Positions 38,471 through 48,035 of a stretch of 64,000 nucleotides of DNA are shown piece by piece (the first letter of the stretch is position 1; every line of letters begins with the position of its first letter). Made by a program: the position numbers and the translations under genes. The notes below the pieces were generated by a model that was given only the letters and a program-made list of their open reading frames with translations, searched no databases and had not been told where the DNA came from. This stretch comes from Pyxidicoccus xibeiensis (GTDB lineage Bacteria; Myxococcota; Myxococcia; Myxococcales; Myxococcaceae), in assembly GCF_024198175.1 (NCBI RefSeq), contig NZ_JAJVKV010000002.1:1116001-1180000 (forward strand). The letters run 5' to 3'.

Positions 38471-39561
38471 CAGGGCGTGGCGGTGAGGCCGACCGTGTCC
38501 AGGCGGGAGCCGAAGCAGTCGACGCCCTTCAGCGGGGAGTCGGCCCGGAGGCGGAAGTCGCCCGCCTCGGGGTCCTCGAACAACGGGTCCAGGACCACGT
38601 TGCCGTTCTCACCCATGACCACGCGCGGCGGGGCCTGGCGGGGGTCCCAGAGGTGGTGCTCGTTCCGGAGGAAGACATTGCAGCGGATGTCGCCGGTCTG
38701 GGTGTGCGCGTGGCTGAGGCCGACATACGAGCCCGCGATGACGTTGCGGCGCAGGTCGATGAAGCCCGACAGCACGCCGATGGCGAGCGAGGTGTTGTTC
38801 CAGAAGATGTTGCCCTCGGCGCTGGAGACATCCTGGATGCTGTTGAAGGCGAGCGCGTGCTCGTTCTCCAGGAACAGGTTGTTGCGCACCTCGGCGAGTG
38901 CATGGAAGTAGAGCAGGACGGCCGTGCCGTTGTGCACGAAGACGTTGTTCCACACTCGCGCCGACGTGTTGAAGTCATGCCCGTCCGCGTAGATGGCGGC
39001 GGCGTACCAGTCCCCCGAGCACCAGCGGCCCGGGTTGTAGGTCATGATGCAGTGGGTCTTCGAGCCCACGTTCCGGAAGGTGAAGCCGGAGATCTCCACG
39101 TCGCGGGCGCCGGTGAAGTCGATGAGGTTCCGCGCCTCACCCTGGCCGTCCCAGAGGGTGATGGGGGCGCCTGCGCCGAGCAGACGGATGCCGCTGCGCA
39201 GGGTGACGTGCTCGGAGTAGACGCCCGGGGCGACGTAGACCGTGTCACCGGGGGAGGCCGCGTCGATGGCGGCCTGGATGGTGGCGTAGTGCTTGGGGAC
39301 GACGAGGGTGCGGGGCTCGCGGTGCTCGGGCGGGGGCGGCTGCGGCACCCACGGCTCGCCAGCGGGCCCGGGGGAGGGCGGCTCCTCCGCATGGCCGACC
39401 TGCACCGTCGTGGGGCCGGGTTCCACCGAGGGCGCCGGCTGCGCGTCCTCGGGCTCGAGCGCGGCGGCTTCAGCAGCAGGAGCCTCGGTGCCTGCCGGGC
39501 CTCCGCAGGCCGCCAGGCCCAGCGTGAGAAGTGCGAGTGAGCCACGTTGCTTCCAGGACAT
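38470..39561 (-). CDS. Right-handed beta-helix lipoprotein (pectate-lyase-like fold)
   Basis: A 363-residue lipoprotein: MSWKQRGSLALLTLGLAAC with Cys19 lipidated, then a Pro/Glu/Ala-rich linker to about residue 85. The rest is a right-handed parallel beta-helix: YATIQAAIDAASPGDTVYVA (the usual opening), GARDVEISGFTFRNVG, ARVWNNVFVHNGTAVLLYFH, AEVRNNLFLENEHALAF, SAEGNIFWNNTS and DLRRNVIAGSYVGLSHAH. It resembles NosD/pectate-lyase-like proteins that bind or cleave polysaccharide; no catalytic set could be assigned. Start ATG at 39561 has a strong GGAGGGG. Surface location is expected. Confidence 0.85.
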   Translation of the reverse strand: MSWKQRGSLALLTLGLAACGGPAGTEAPAAEAAALEPEDAQPAPSVEPGPTTVQVGHAEEPPSPGPAGEPWVPQPPPPEHREPRTLVVPKHYATIQAAIDAASPGDTVYVAPGVYSEHVTLRSGIRLLGAGAPITLWDGQGEARNLIDFTGARDVEISGFTFRNVGSKTHCIMTYNPGRWCSGDWYAAAIYADGHDFNTSARVWNNVFVHNGTAVLLYFHALAEVRNNLFLENEHALAFNSIQDVSSAEGNIFWNNTSLAIGVLSGFIDLRRNVIAGSYVGLSHAHTQTGDIRCNVFLRNEHHLWDPRQAPPRVVMGENGNVVLDPLFEDPEAGDFRLRADSPLKGVDCFGSRLDTVGLTATP

Positions 39562-39637
39562 GTCCCCTCCGGTACTGTCGTGCGCGAGCCGGCCCGTGTC
39601 GCGCGACGGAGTGTAAGCACAGGCCTCCTTCGCTGTG

Positions 39638-39678
39638 CCCCTCGAAGATCTGAGGCCGCGCCTCAAAGTTTCGAGGGG
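39638..39678. promoter_or_regulatory. Long interrupted palindrome in a divergent promoter region
   Basis: CCCCTCGAA (39638-39646) pairs perfectly with TTCGAGGGG (39670-39678), and inside it TGAGG (39651-39655) pairs with CCTCA (39661-39665) around a 5-base loop. The 41-base element lies between two divergent genes that start at 39561 (minus) and 39736 (plus), so it cannot be an end-of-gene terminator for either; an operator or a structured leader element is more likely. Confidence 0.55.
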
Positions 39679-39735
39679 AGGACGGCGCCTTCGCCTACGC
39701 TGCCAGGGTCCTGTTTCCTACTGGATGGAGGCGAC

Positions 39736-41061
39736 GTGAAGCGGCTTGCCCGTGCGGTGTCCCTGCTCCCCCTGGTGTTTGGAATCGTTGCCATGGCCCA
39801 GACCGCTGAGGCTGGCGCACCTCCCCGCATCCTGGCCGTTCGCGCGGCGCGGATGCTCGACGTGAAGAGCGGGAAGTACGTGGCCTCGCCGGTCATCCTC
39901 ATCGAGGGAGAGCGCATCGTGAAGGCGGGCTCCGGCCTGGCGGTGCCGGAGGGGGCGGAGGTGGTGGACCTGGGGACGGCCACGGTGCTGCCGGGGCTCA
40001 TCGACTGCCACACCCACCTGATGGCGCGCTGGGCGGAGACGCCGGGCGGCTACGAGCAGGGCCTGCTCACGAAGTCCCAGGCCACCCGGGCGCTGGAGGG
40101 CGCGGCCAATGCGAGGGCCACCCTGCGCGCCGGCTTTACCACCGTGCGCGACGTGGAGAACGAAGGCAGCGGCTACGCCGACGTGGCGCTGCGCGACGCC
40201 ATCCGACAGGGGCTGGTGGAGGGGCCGCGCATGCGCGTGTCCACCCGGGGCATCGCGGCGGTGGGCGCCTATCACCCGTTCGGGGTGGCTCCCGAGGTGA
40301 AGGACCTGCCCACGGGCGCGCAGTTCGTCAGCGGCGTGGAGGAGGCCCGCCGCGCCGCGCGCGAGCAGCTGGGGCAGGGGGCGGACCTGCTCAAGGTGTA
40401 CGCGGACTGGGCCACCCCCACGCTTACCCCCGACGAGCTGCGCGTCATCATCGAGGAGGCGCACAAGGCGCGCCGCAAGGTCGCCGTCCACGCCAACACG
40501 AGCGAAGCCATCCGCAATGCCATCGCGGCGGGTGCGGACTCCATCGAGCATGGGCATGAGGCGGACCGCGCGGCGCTGGAGGCCATCCAGAAGAAGGGGG
40601 CCTTCCTGGTGCCCACCGTCGGCATCTTCGAGGCGATGATCGAGCGCGAGTCCAACGAGGCCTCGCGACGCCGGCTGGAGGAGCGGCTGAAGGGGGCCCG
40701 GAAGATGGTGGCGCTCGCCCACCAGCTCGGCGTCAAGATTGCTGCCGGCTTCGACGCGAGCACGGCCTGGCAGCAGGGCCGCAACGCCATGGAGCTGGTG
40801 GCGCTCCAGCGCGCGGGCCTGCCCCCGGTGGAGGTCATCCGCGCGGCCACGTCGCGCGCAGCGGAACTGGTGGGACTCCAGGAGCACGTCGGCACGCTGG
40901 AGCCCGGGCGCTACGGCGACCTCGTCGCCGTCTCGGGAGACCCGCGGGCGGACATCACCGAGCTCCAGCGAGTCCGGTTCGTCATGAAGGGTGGGGTGGT
41001 GGTCCGCGACGAGCTGACGCCGGCCGCCGTGAAGGACTCCACTGCTCCGGCGGCGAAGTGA
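39736..41061 (+). CDS. Secreted metal-dependent amidohydrolase (imidazolonepropionase/prolidase-like)
   Basis: A 441-residue enzyme with a signal peptide (MKRLARAVSLLPLVFGIVAM, ending near AEA|GA). The TIM-barrel amidohydrolase motifs are present: HxH in LIDCHTHL (His 92 and 94), the bridging Lys in DLLKVYADW, metal His residues in VAVHANTSEA and SIEHGHEAD, and the catalytic Asp in AAGFDASTAW. C-terminal LEPGRYGDLVAVSGDP closes the fold. Related enzymes are Xaa-Pro or Xaa-Arg dipeptidases and hydantoin-like cyclic amidases; the exact substrate is unknown. GTG at 39736 has GGAGG at ideal spacing. Probably periplasmic peptide scavenging. Confidence 0.87.
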   Translation: MKRLARAVSLLPLVFGIVAMAQTAEAGAPPRILAVRAARMLDVKSGKYVASPVILIEGERIVKAGSGLAVPEGAEVVDLGTATVLPGLIDCHTHLMARWAETPGGYEQGLLTKSQATRALEGAANARATLRAGFTTVRDVENEGSGYADVALRDAIRQGLVEGPRMRVSTRGIAAVGAYHPFGVAPEVKDLPTGAQFVSGVEEARRAAREQLGQGADLLKVYADWATPTLTPDELRVIIEEAHKARRKVAVHANTSEAIRNAIAAGADSIEHGHEADRAALEAIQKKGAFLVPTVGIFEAMIERESNEASRRRLEERLKGARKMVALAHQLGVKIAAGFDASTAWQQGRNAMELVALQRAGLPPVEVIRAATSRAAELVGLQEHVGTLEPGRYGDLVAVSGDPRADITELQRVRFVMKGGVVVRDELTPAAVKDSTAPAAK

Positions 41062-41499
41062 GACGCCAGGTCCCGGGCACGCATGCGGGCGGACCTCCGA
41101 CCGCGTGACGCTCTCGGGAGCTTCGGCGGGCAGGTGAAGGCTGCCGAGCGACGAGGGGGCCGCCCTGCTGCGGTGAGGGCCGGCGCTTCACATTGGGCTT
41201 CTCTCGTACGCAGGCCGGCTGTGGCGATGGGGCGGGCGTTTCGCAAAGGGGGGCGCTCGTACACAGCCCTGCTGTGCTGAGGCGACGGGCACCTCGTGTC
41301 GGGGTGCGCTCGTACCCAGCCTCCCCCGGGCTCGTCGTGTCCGCCTTGCATGGGCAGGCGTCCCTGCGGGCTTCCGGCTCCGGCGTCGCTGTAGGAGGTG
41401 CCTGCCACGCTCCCGCTGATGCGCGCGCGGGCCGTGCCCACCGTGACAGTCGCCGGGTGGACGCGGCACGGCGGCCCGCACCAGCAAGGAGGCAACCCC
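41062..41499. other. Intergenic region with degenerate repeats
   Basis: This 438-base gap holds no convincing gene on either strand. Its middle is filled by three to four degenerate tandem units of 52-53 bases (separate entry). Its last 20 bases are the AAGGAGG ribosome site of the DUF2267 gene at 41500. Confidence 0.6.
41150..41361. repeat. Degenerate 53-bp tandem repeat
   Basis: CTCGTAC occurs at 41203, 41256 and 41309, exactly 53 bases apart. Between the copies a pattern like CTCGTACxCAGxCCxGCTGTG ... CGGGC..CTCG..GGGG.GCG recurs with many substitutions. An earlier unit (from about 41150) shares GCCCTGCTG and a GAGGGC.CGGC segment but not CTCGTAC. The units are too diverged for CRISPR and no spacers are present. 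Confidence 0.5.
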
Positions 41500-41964
41500 A
41501 TGGCGCAGCACACCGAACCCACGGGTGACATGAACAAGGTCCCGGTAAAGGAGCGGGACGAGCCCGCGGAGCTCAACGGCTTCCTGGAGGAGCTGCGGAA
41601 CAGCCAGGAGCTGCGCGTCAACGGAGTCGATGCAGGCGACGCGGCCTCCGCGGTGTTCTGCACCCTGGCGCGGCGCCTGTCCGACGGGGAGGACGTGAAG
41701 TTGATGCGCGCACTGGGCGGCGGCATCGGCGACATCCTCGGCGCGTGCACCATCCACCGGGGCTCGTCCCATGCGAAGCGGATGGGCCGCGACGAGTTCC
41801 TCACCGACGTGGCGGACCACCTGCGCATCCCCATCGACCAGGCCCTGCGCGTGACGACCACGGTGTTCACCGCCATCCGCGACCGCATCCCCGAGGACGA
41901 GGTGGCGGACGTGGCCGCGCAGCTCCCCGACGGCCTCGCGGACCTCTGGCGCCGGCCGGTGTAG
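41500..41964 (+). CDS. DUF2267 domain protein
   Basis: A 154-residue soluble protein. The DUF2267 core runs from about 35 to 150: AASAVFCTLARRLSDGEDVKL, then RDEFLTDVADHLRIP, then ALRVTTTVFTAIRDRIPEDEV and VAAQLPDGLADLW. The domain is all-helical and widespread in proteobacteria and actinobacteria; its function is not established. The first 35 residues are polar and variable. ATG at 41500 has a strong AAGGAGG. It converges on the AarF kinase gene with only 15 bases between stops. Confidence 0.82.
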   Translation: MAQHTEPTGDMNKVPVKERDEPAELNGFLEELRNSQELRVNGVDAGDAASAVFCTLARRLSDGEDVKLMRALGGGIGDILGACTIHRGSSHAKRMGRDEFLTDVADHLRIPIDQALRVTTTVFTAIRDRIPEDEVADVAAQLPDGLADLWRRPV

Positions 41965-41979
41965 CCGCAGGCGGGCGGC

Positions 41980-43674
41980 CTACCTGCGCTTCTGCGGCTT
42001 CTTCAGGAAGCGGCTCAGGCGCACCTTGCCCAGCCCCCGCCCGCCGAAGAGGTACCAGGTGAAGACGGCGCCGAAGAGCGCCGCCGCCAGGGCGATGCCC
42101 ACCACGCCCAGCACCGGCACGCCCCCGTACATCCACGGCTTCGGCGCGAAGGCGATGAACGCCCCCACGATGAAGCCGCACGCGCACAGGCCCAGGAAGG
42201 CAATCACCGCCGCGCTGCGCAGATTCTCATTCAGCTTCTCGAACTGGTCCGCGCGCACCGTGACGGTGAACTTGCCGGACTCCATGTCCAGGAGGATCTG
42301 CGACAGCTGCGTGGGCAGGTCCGCCGCCATGGACTGGAACCGCAGCAGCGTGCGCATCAGCCCGCCCTGGAGCTGGGACGGGTCATACCGCCCGGCGAGC
42401 AGCTCCTTGGCGTAGGGCAGCGCCACCTCGATGATGTTCATCTCCGGGTACAGGCTGCGCAGCATGCCCTCCGTGGACACGGACGCCCGGCTGAGCAGCG
42501 CGTACTCCTTGGGAATCCGGATGCGGTACTTCACCGCCAGGTCCAGCAGGTCCCGCAGGAGCGAGCGCGTGTCCACCTGCCCCAGCGTGGTGGCCAGGTG
42601 CCGGCCCAGCAGCGCGTCGATGTCGTTGCGGAAGCCCACCAGGTTGGCGCGCGCGTCCGGCACGCCCACCCGGTAGAGGATGCGCGCCACCGAGTCGCTG
42701 TCCTTGAGCGCCACCGCCAGGCACAGCATGACCAGCGTCTCCTGCATGGGGCGCGACAGCCGCCCCACCACGCCGAAGTCCAGCAGCGCCAGCCGGTTGC
42801 CCTCCAGCAGGAGGATGTTCCCGGGGTGCGGGTCTCCGTGGAAGAGCCCGTCGTCGAAGAGCTGGCGGAACGAGGCCTCCAGGATGTTCTGCGCGATGAC
42901 CTTCCGGTCCTCCTCCGGCAGCTGCGCCTGGTTGATCTTCACCCCCTGGATGAACTCCAGCGTCAGCACCGTGCGGCTGGACAGCCCGGCGTAGACGCGC
43001 GGAATCTTCATGAAGGGCCGCTCGCGGTGGTTCTCCAGGAAGGCGCGGACGTTGTCGGCCTCGTTGAGGAAGTCGAGCTCCTCGTGGATGGCCCGGTCGA
43101 ACTCGTCCACGATGCCGGTGGGCGTGTACACGCCCGTCTCCTCCACCACGGCCTCCAGCAGGCGGGCGAGCCCGCGCAGCACGCCCAGGTCCGAGTCGAT
43201 GCTCGCGCCGATGCCCGGCCGCTGCACCTTCACCACGACTTCGTCCCCCTCCAGCGTGACGGCCCGGTGCACCTGGGCGATGGAGGCGGCGGCCAGCGGC
43301 GTCGGGTCGATTCGCGCGAAGAGGTCCTGCACGTCGCGTCCCAGCGAGTCGCGAATCTGCGCGTGTACCTGCTCCAGGGGGATGGGCACCACGTGGTCCT
43401 GCAGCAGCGACAGCTCGTCGATGAACTCGGCGGGCAGCAGGTCCGCGCGGGTGGAGAGCACCTGGCCCAGCTTGATGAAGGTGGGGCCCAGGTCGCTCAG
43501 CAGCATGCGGAAGCGCCGGGCGGTGGACGCGCGCTGCACCTCCGGGGAGACCTCCACCTTCTCCCGGCGGCCGAGCATGCGCCACAGGCCCGCCCGCTCG
43601 GCCAGCTCGCCAAAGCCGTGGCGCGCCGCGATGACGGAGATCTGCCGAACGCGGTTGAGGTCCTGGAGGATCAC
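41980..43674 (-). CDS. UbiB/AarF (ABC1) atypical kinase
   Basis: A 564-residue membrane-associated atypical kinase. The family's KxGQ motif lies in [16 protein letters not shown], the Ala-rich nucleotide loop in [11 protein letters not shown], the Lys in [11 protein letters not shown], and the magnesium-binding DFG in [12 protein letters not shown]. Two C-terminal membrane helices (about 495-545) anchor it. UbiB proteins support ubiquinone/menaquinone or other isoprenoid-lipid biosynthesis through an ATPase activity; an additional role in lipid homeostasis is possible. It is upstream of no quinone gene here. The ATG at 43674 follows shortly after the NhaA stop on the same strand (24 bases), suggesting co-transcription. 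Confidence 0.92.
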   Translation of the reverse strand: MILQDLNRVRQISVIAARHGFGELAERAGLWRMLGRREKVEVSPEVQRASTARRFRMLLSDLGPTFIKLGQVLSTRADLLPAEFIDELSLLQDHVVPIPLEQVHAQIRDSLGRDVQDLFARIDPTPLAAASIAQVHRAVTLEGDEVVVKVQRPGIGASIDSDLGVLRGLARLLEAVVEETGVYTPTGIVDEFDRAIHEELDFLNEADNVRAFLENHRERPFMKIPRVYAGLSSRTVLTLEFIQGVKINQAQLPEEDRKVIAQNILEASFRQLFDDGLFHGDPHPGNILLLEGNRLALLDFGVVGRLSRPMQETLVMLCLAVALKDSDSVARILYRVGVPDARANLVGFRNDIDALLGRHLATTLGQVDTRSLLRDLLDLAVKYRIRIPKEYALLSRASVSTEGMLRSLYPEMNIIEVALPYAKELLAGRYDPSQLQGGLMRTLLRFQSMAADLPTQLSQILLDMESGKFTVTVRADQFEKLNENLRSAAVIAFLGLCACGFIVGAFIAFAPKPWMYGGVPVLGVVGIALAAALFGAVFTWYLFGGRGLGKVRLSRFLKKPQKRR

Positions 43675-43698
43675 GTGGGCTGCCCTCGGATTCCTACG

Positions 43699-45042
43699 TT
43701 ACGCCGGTGCCACGGGCTTCGCCACGAAGCGCAGGAGGACGTAGCCCACCACGCCCGACAAGAGCGAGCCCACCAGGATGCCCAGCTTCGCGTCCCGCAG
43801 CAGCTCCGGCTGCTGCACGAAGGCGAGCCCCGCCACGAAGAGGGCCACCGTGAAGCCGATGCCCGCCACCACCGCCACGCCGTGCAGCTGCCCCGGCCCC
43901 GCGCCGCCGGGCATGCCGGACACCCGCGCCTTCACCGCCACCCAGGTGAAGAGGAAGATGCCCACCTGCTTGCCCACGAAGAGGCCGGCGATGATGCCCA
44001 GCGGCAGCGGCCGCAGCAGGTCGCCCCAGCCCATGCCCTCCAGGGAGATGCCGGAGTTGGCCAGGGCGAACAGCGGGACGATGCCGTACGCCACCGGCTT
44101 GTGCCACAGGTGCACGAAGCGGTTGAGGGGCGGCTCCAGGTCCTCCAGCCGCTCCTCGATGTAGAGCAGCTGCGCGCCGCGCACCTGCTCGTCGCCCGTC
44201 TCGCGCACCAGGTTGTTGACGAAGGCGCCCAGCTCCTCCAGCACCTCGCGCCCGGAGCGGGTGGGCAGCGCGGGGATGCACAGCCCCAGCACCACGCCCG
44301 ACAGCGTGGCGTGGATGCCGGCGTGGTGCATGGCGTACCAGAGCGCCGCGCCGGCCAGCGCGTACACCACGCCGTTGCGCACGTAGAAGCGGTTGCACAC
44401 GCCCAGCACGGCCACCACCCCGGCGCTGTACAGCAGCCAGTCCGTGTGGATGCCCGAGCCGTAGAAGAGCGCGATGACGAGGATGCCGCCGATGTCGTCG
44501 AAGATGGCCAGGGCGGTGAGGAACACCACCAGCGCGTGGCCCACCCGGGCCTTCACCAGGGTGAGGCAGCCGATGGCGAACGCGATGTCCGTGGCCATGG
44601 GGATGGCCCAGCCCGCCATGGCCGGGGTGCCGGCGTTGAAGGCGACATAGAGCAGGGCGGGCACCACCATGCCGCCCACCGCGGCGATGAGCGGCAGGAG
44701 CGCGCGGGAGAGCGTGCGCAGCTCTCCAGCGGACAGCTCGCGCTTGATCTCCATCCCCACCACGAGGAAGAAGAGCGTCATCAGCCCGTCGTTGACGAGC
44801 TCGCGGAAGGTGAAGTGCGCCCGGAAGGACTCCAGCCCGAGCTCCAGGCGGGCGTCGAACAGGGCGTTGTAGCTGCCGGCCCACGGCGAGTTGGCCCAGA
44901 CCAGGGCCACCACCGCGGACAGGGCCAGGAGGATGCCGCTGCTGGCCTCCAGCTGGAGGAAGGCCTTGAAGGGGAACAGGGCGGCGCGGAACAGCGCGGG
45001 GACGGGAGGCGGCGGTGCGGCGCGCGGTGGGGGCGTCTCCAT
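43699..45042 (-). CDS. nhaA: Na+/H+ antiporter NhaA
   Basis: A 447-residue polytopic antiporter with about 12 helices. The essential aspartates are conserved in MATDIAFAIGCLTL (equivalent of Asp133) and LAIFDDIGGILVIALFYG (Asp163/164). HFTFRELVNDGLMTLFFLVVGMEIKRE is the usual early loop (first part within the conserved MTLFFLVVGMEIKREL). It exports sodium for protons, protecting against salt and alkali. The start was set at the ATG at 45042; a GTG at 45060 would add six residues. Divergent from mutS across 151 bases; probably co-transcribed with the AarF gene downstream. Confidence 0.94.
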   Translation of the reverse strand: METPPPRAAPPPPVPALFRAALFPFKAFLQLEASSGILLALSAVVALVWANSPWAGSYNALFDARLELGLESFRAHFTFRELVNDGLMTLFFLVVGMEIKRELSAGELRTLSRALLPLIAAVGGMVVPALLYVAFNAGTPAMAGWAIPMATDIAFAIGCLTLVKARVGHALVVFLTALAIFDDIGGILVIALFYGSGIHTDWLLYSAGVVAVLGVCNRFYVRNGVVYALAGAALWYAMHHAGIHATLSGVVLGLCIPALPTRSGREVLEELGAFVNNLVRETGDEQVRGAQLLYIEERLEDLEPPLNRFVHLWHKPVAYGIVPLFALANSGISLEGMGWGDLLRPLPLGIIAGLFVGKQVGIFLFTWVAVKARVSGMPGGAGPGQLHGVAVVAGIGFTVALFVAGLAFVQQPELLRDAKLGILVGSLLSGVVGYVLLRFVAKPVAPA

Positions 45043-45193
45043 GGCGCCGGCAAGATGCACGCCCTGGCGGACGGGCGCACCCGTTTTCGGCTGCCGGGAG
45101 GGCGGAAGTGTCGGTGGCGGATGATAAAGAAACGCGGCAGGTAGGGTGGCGGGTTCGTTGATCCGCAGGTCGGGTCATGAGAGAAGGGCAGGG

Positions 45194-47965
45194 ATGGCCG
45201 TGACGCAGCAGATGAAGGCAGCGAAGGCAGCGGTGGACCTCTCCGGCGACGTGACTCCGGACGTCGGCTCTGGCAGCGAGCGGGCAGCCGAGGGAGCGGG
45301 CGCGCGGGAGATTGCCTCCCTGACCCCCATGATGCGGCAGTACCTGGAGCTGAAGGCCTCCCACCCGGACGCGGTGCTCTTCTTCCGGCTGGGGGACTTC
45401 TACGAGATGTTCTTCGAGGACGCGGTGAAGGCCTCGGAGCTCCTCCAGATAACGCTCACCGCCAGGGCCAAGGGCGCGGACAAGGTGCCCATGTGCGGGG
45501 TGCCGTACCACTCCGCGCGCCGCTACATCGCCCGCCTGATTTCAGAGGGCCTGAAGGTCGCCATCTGCGAGCAGGTGGAGGAGCCGGGCAGCGGGCCGGG
45601 CATCGTCCGCCGCGAAGTCACGCGGGTGATTACGCCGGGCATGGTGCTGGACGACGAGGTGCTGGAGCCGCAGGCCAGCAACTTCCTGGCCTCCGTGTGC
45701 TGGAGCGAGAAGGGCTGGGGCGCGGCGCTGCTGGAGGCGTCCACCGGCGAGTTCCTCGCGCTGGAGGCGACGACGGCCGCCGAGCTGGCCGAGGCCCTGT
45801 CGCGCGTGGAGCCCCGGGAGCTGCTGGTGCCAGAGGGGCAGCGGGCCTCCGCGGAAGTCTCACAGCTGTGCGGCCGGCTGTCGCGCACGCCGGCGGTGGC
45901 GGAAGGGGAGGCGGCGGCCTTCGAGCCCACGCGGGCGGCGGGCTACCTGCGCAGCCACTTCTCCGTGCAGTCGCTGTCCGCCTTCGGGCTGGAGGACGCG
46001 CCCCTGGCCACCGGGGCGGCGGGCGCGGCGCTGCGCTACCTCAAGGACACGCAGAAGACAGCCGCGGCGCACGTGGACCGGCTGAGCCGCCAGGAGCGCG
46101 CCGGCAACCTCCTGATGGACGAGTCCTCCCGGGCCAACCTGGAGGTGCTGCGCTCGCAGCGGGACGGCGGGCGCAAGGGCTCGCTGCTGGGCGTGCTGGA
46201 CCGGACGGTGACGAGCCTGGGCGCGCGCAAGCTGGCGCGCTGGCTGGCGTCTCCGCTGGGCGCGCTGCCGGAAATCCATGCGCGGCTGGACGCGGTGGAG
46301 GAGCTGTCCGCGCGCAGCGTGTGGCGCGAGGAGCTGGCCGCCACCCTCAAGGAAGTGGGGGACCTGGAGCGGCTGTGCGGCCGGCTGTCGCTGGGTGCGG
46401 GCAATGCCAGGGACTTGCGCGCGCTGGGGCTGTCGCTGACGCAGCTGCCCCGGCTGGGGATGATGCTGGCGCGGTGCCAGGCCGCGCTGCTCCAGTCGCT
46501 GGCGGGGCCGCTGGCCGCGCTGCCGGACCTGGCCGAGCTGCTGGGGCGGGCGGTGGCGGACGAGCCCCCGGTGACGCTGAAGGAGGGCGGGATGATCCGC
46601 CCCGGCTACCACCCGGAGCTCGACCGGCTGGTGGCGCTGTCCACGTCCGGCAAGGACGTGCTCCTGCAGATTGAAGCCCGGGAGAAGGAGCGCACGGGCA
46701 TCGGCTCGCTGAAGGTCCGCTACAACAAGGTCTTCGGGTACTACCTGGAGGTGACGAAGTCGAACCTGCACCTGGTGCCGGCGGACTACATCCGCAAGCA
46801 GACCACGGTGGGGGCGGAGCGCTTCGTCACGCCGGAGCTGAAGGAGTACGAGGAGCAGGTGCTCACCGCGGAGGAGCGGCGGTGCGTGCTGGAGGTGCAG
46901 CTCTTCGAGGAGCTGCGGGCGAAGGTGGTGGAGGCGGCGCCGCGCATCCGCTCGGCGGCGGAGGCGGTGGCGGCCAGTGACGCGCTCCTGTCCTTCGCGC
47001 GCTGCGCGGCGGAGTTCGGCTACACGCGGCCGGAGGTGGATGCCTCGGAGGTGCTGAGCATCACCGGGGGCCGCCACCCGGTGGTGGAGCGCATGCTGGG
47101 GCCGGGCGAGTCCTTCGTCCCCAACGACGTGCGGATGGACCCGGAGGAGGCGCAGCTGCTGGTCATCACCGGCCCCAACATGGCGGGCAAGAGCACGGTG
47201 ATGCGGCAGGTGGCGCTGACGGCGCTGATGGCGCAGGCCGGCTCGTTCGTCCCGGCGAAGGCGGCGCGCATCGGCCTGTGTGACCGCATCTTCACGCGCG
47301 TGGGCGCGGCGGACAACCTGGCGCGCGGGCAGTCCACCTTCATGGTGGAGATGACGGAGACGAGCCACATCCTCCACCACGCCACGCGCAAGAGCCTCAT
47401 CATCCTGGACGAGATTGGCCGCGGCACGTCCACCTTCGACGGGCTCTCCATCGCCTGGGCGGTGGCCGAGCACCTGCACGACACGGTGGGCGCGCGGGCG
47501 CTGTTCGCCACGCACTACCACGAGCTGGTGGACCTGGCCCGTGAGCGCTCGCGGGTGAAGAACCTGTGCGTCGCCGTGAAGGAGCAGGGCGGCAAGGTCA
47601 TCTTCCTGCGCAAGCTGGTGCCCGGTGGGGCCAGCCGCTCCTACGGCATCGAAGTGGCGAAGCTGGCGGGGCTTCCGCCGGAGGTGGTGGCGAGGGCTCG
47701 GGAACTCCTGCAGAACCTGGAGTCCGGGGAGCTGGATGAAGCGGGACGGCCCCGGGTGGCGGTGCGCCAGTCGTCGAAGCGCGGGGCGTCCGCGGGGCAG
47801 CTGGGGCTGTTCGTGGCGGAGCCGGCGCCCGCGCTGCAGGCCACGCCCGCCCTGTCGCCCTCGCAGCAGAAGGTGATGGAGACGCTGAAGGCCGTCACCA
47901 TCGACAGGATGACGCCGCTGGACGCACTGAACCTCCTGGCGCGGCTGCAGCGGGAGCTGGAGTAG
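45194..47965 (+). CDS. mutS: DNA mismatch repair protein MutS
   Basis: A 923-residue MutS with all domains: mismatch-binding domain I containing the Phe-x-Glu motif in RLGDFYEMFF (about 80), connector, lever/clamp, and the C-terminal ATPase with Walker A GPNMAGKST, DEIGRGTSTFDG and ATHYHELVDL. The final LTPLDALNLLARLQRELE helix is the usual dimer/tetramer tail. It is somewhat longer than E. coli MutS because of a polar N-terminal stretch of about 40 residues. ATG at 45194 has GGGCAGGG upstream. Single gene with its own terminator. Confidence 0.97.
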   Translation: MAVTQQMKAAKAAVDLSGDVTPDVGSGSERAAEGAGAREIASLTPMMRQYLELKASHPDAVLFFRLGDFYEMFFEDAVKASELLQITLTARAKGADKVPMCGVPYHSARRYIARLISEGLKVAICEQVEEPGSGPGIVRREVTRVITPGMVLDDEVLEPQASNFLASVCWSEKGWGAALLEASTGEFLALEATTAAELAEALSRVEPRELLVPEGQRASAEVSQLCGRLSRTPAVAEGEAAAFEPTRAAGYLRSHFSVQSLSAFGLEDAPLATGAAGAALRYLKDTQKTAAAHVDRLSRQERAGNLLMDESSRANLEVLRSQRDGGRKGSLLGVLDRTVTSLGARKLARWLASPLGALPEIHARLDAVEELSARSVWREELAATLKEVGDLERLCGRLSLGAGNARDLRALGLSLTQLPRLGMMLARCQAALLQSLAGPLAALPDLAELLGRAVADEPPVTLKEGGMIRPGYHPELDRLVALSTSGKDVLLQIEAREKERTGIGSLKVRYNKVFGYYLEVTKSNLHLVPADYIRKQTTVGAERFVTPELKEYEEQVLTAEERRCVLEVQLFEELRAKVVEAAPRIRSAAEAVAASDALLSFARCAAEFGYTRPEVDASEVLSITGGRHPVVERMLGPGESFVPNDVRMDPEEAQLLVITGPNMAGKSTVMRQVALTALMAQAGSFVPAKAARIGLCDRIFTRVGAADNLARGQSTFMVEMTETSHILHHATRKSLIILDEIGRGTSTFDGLSIAWAVAEHLHDTVGARALFATHYHELVDLARERSRVKNLCVAVKEQGGKVIFLRKLVPGGASRSYGIEVAKLAGLPPEVVARARELLQNLESGELDEAGRPRVAVRQSSKRGASAGQLGLFVAEPAPALQATPALSPSQQKVMETLKAVTIDRMTPLDALNLLARLQRELE

Positions 47966-47971
47966 GGCGGC

Positions 47972-47994
47972 GGCGGGGTCGCTCTGGCCCCGCC
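47972..47994 (+). terminator. Hairpin terminator after mutS
   Basis: GGCGGGG (47972-47978) and CCCCGCC (47988-47994) form a perfect 7-bp stem with a 9-base loop, seven bases past the stop codon. No U tract follows. Confidence 0.55.
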
Positions 47995-48035
47995 TGTCGG
48001 GCGGAGTGTCGGCTGCATTACATTGCGGCCTCACG

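Noticed and set aside
41150..41361. 53-bp repeat as a CRISPR array
   Set aside because: Units are degenerate throughout; there is no conserved repeat alternating with unique spacers and no cas gene.
42598..45144. Plus-strand frame of 848 codons across aarF and nhaA
   Set aside because: It covers two well-supported minus-strand genes and has His/Gln/Arg-rich nonsense composition.
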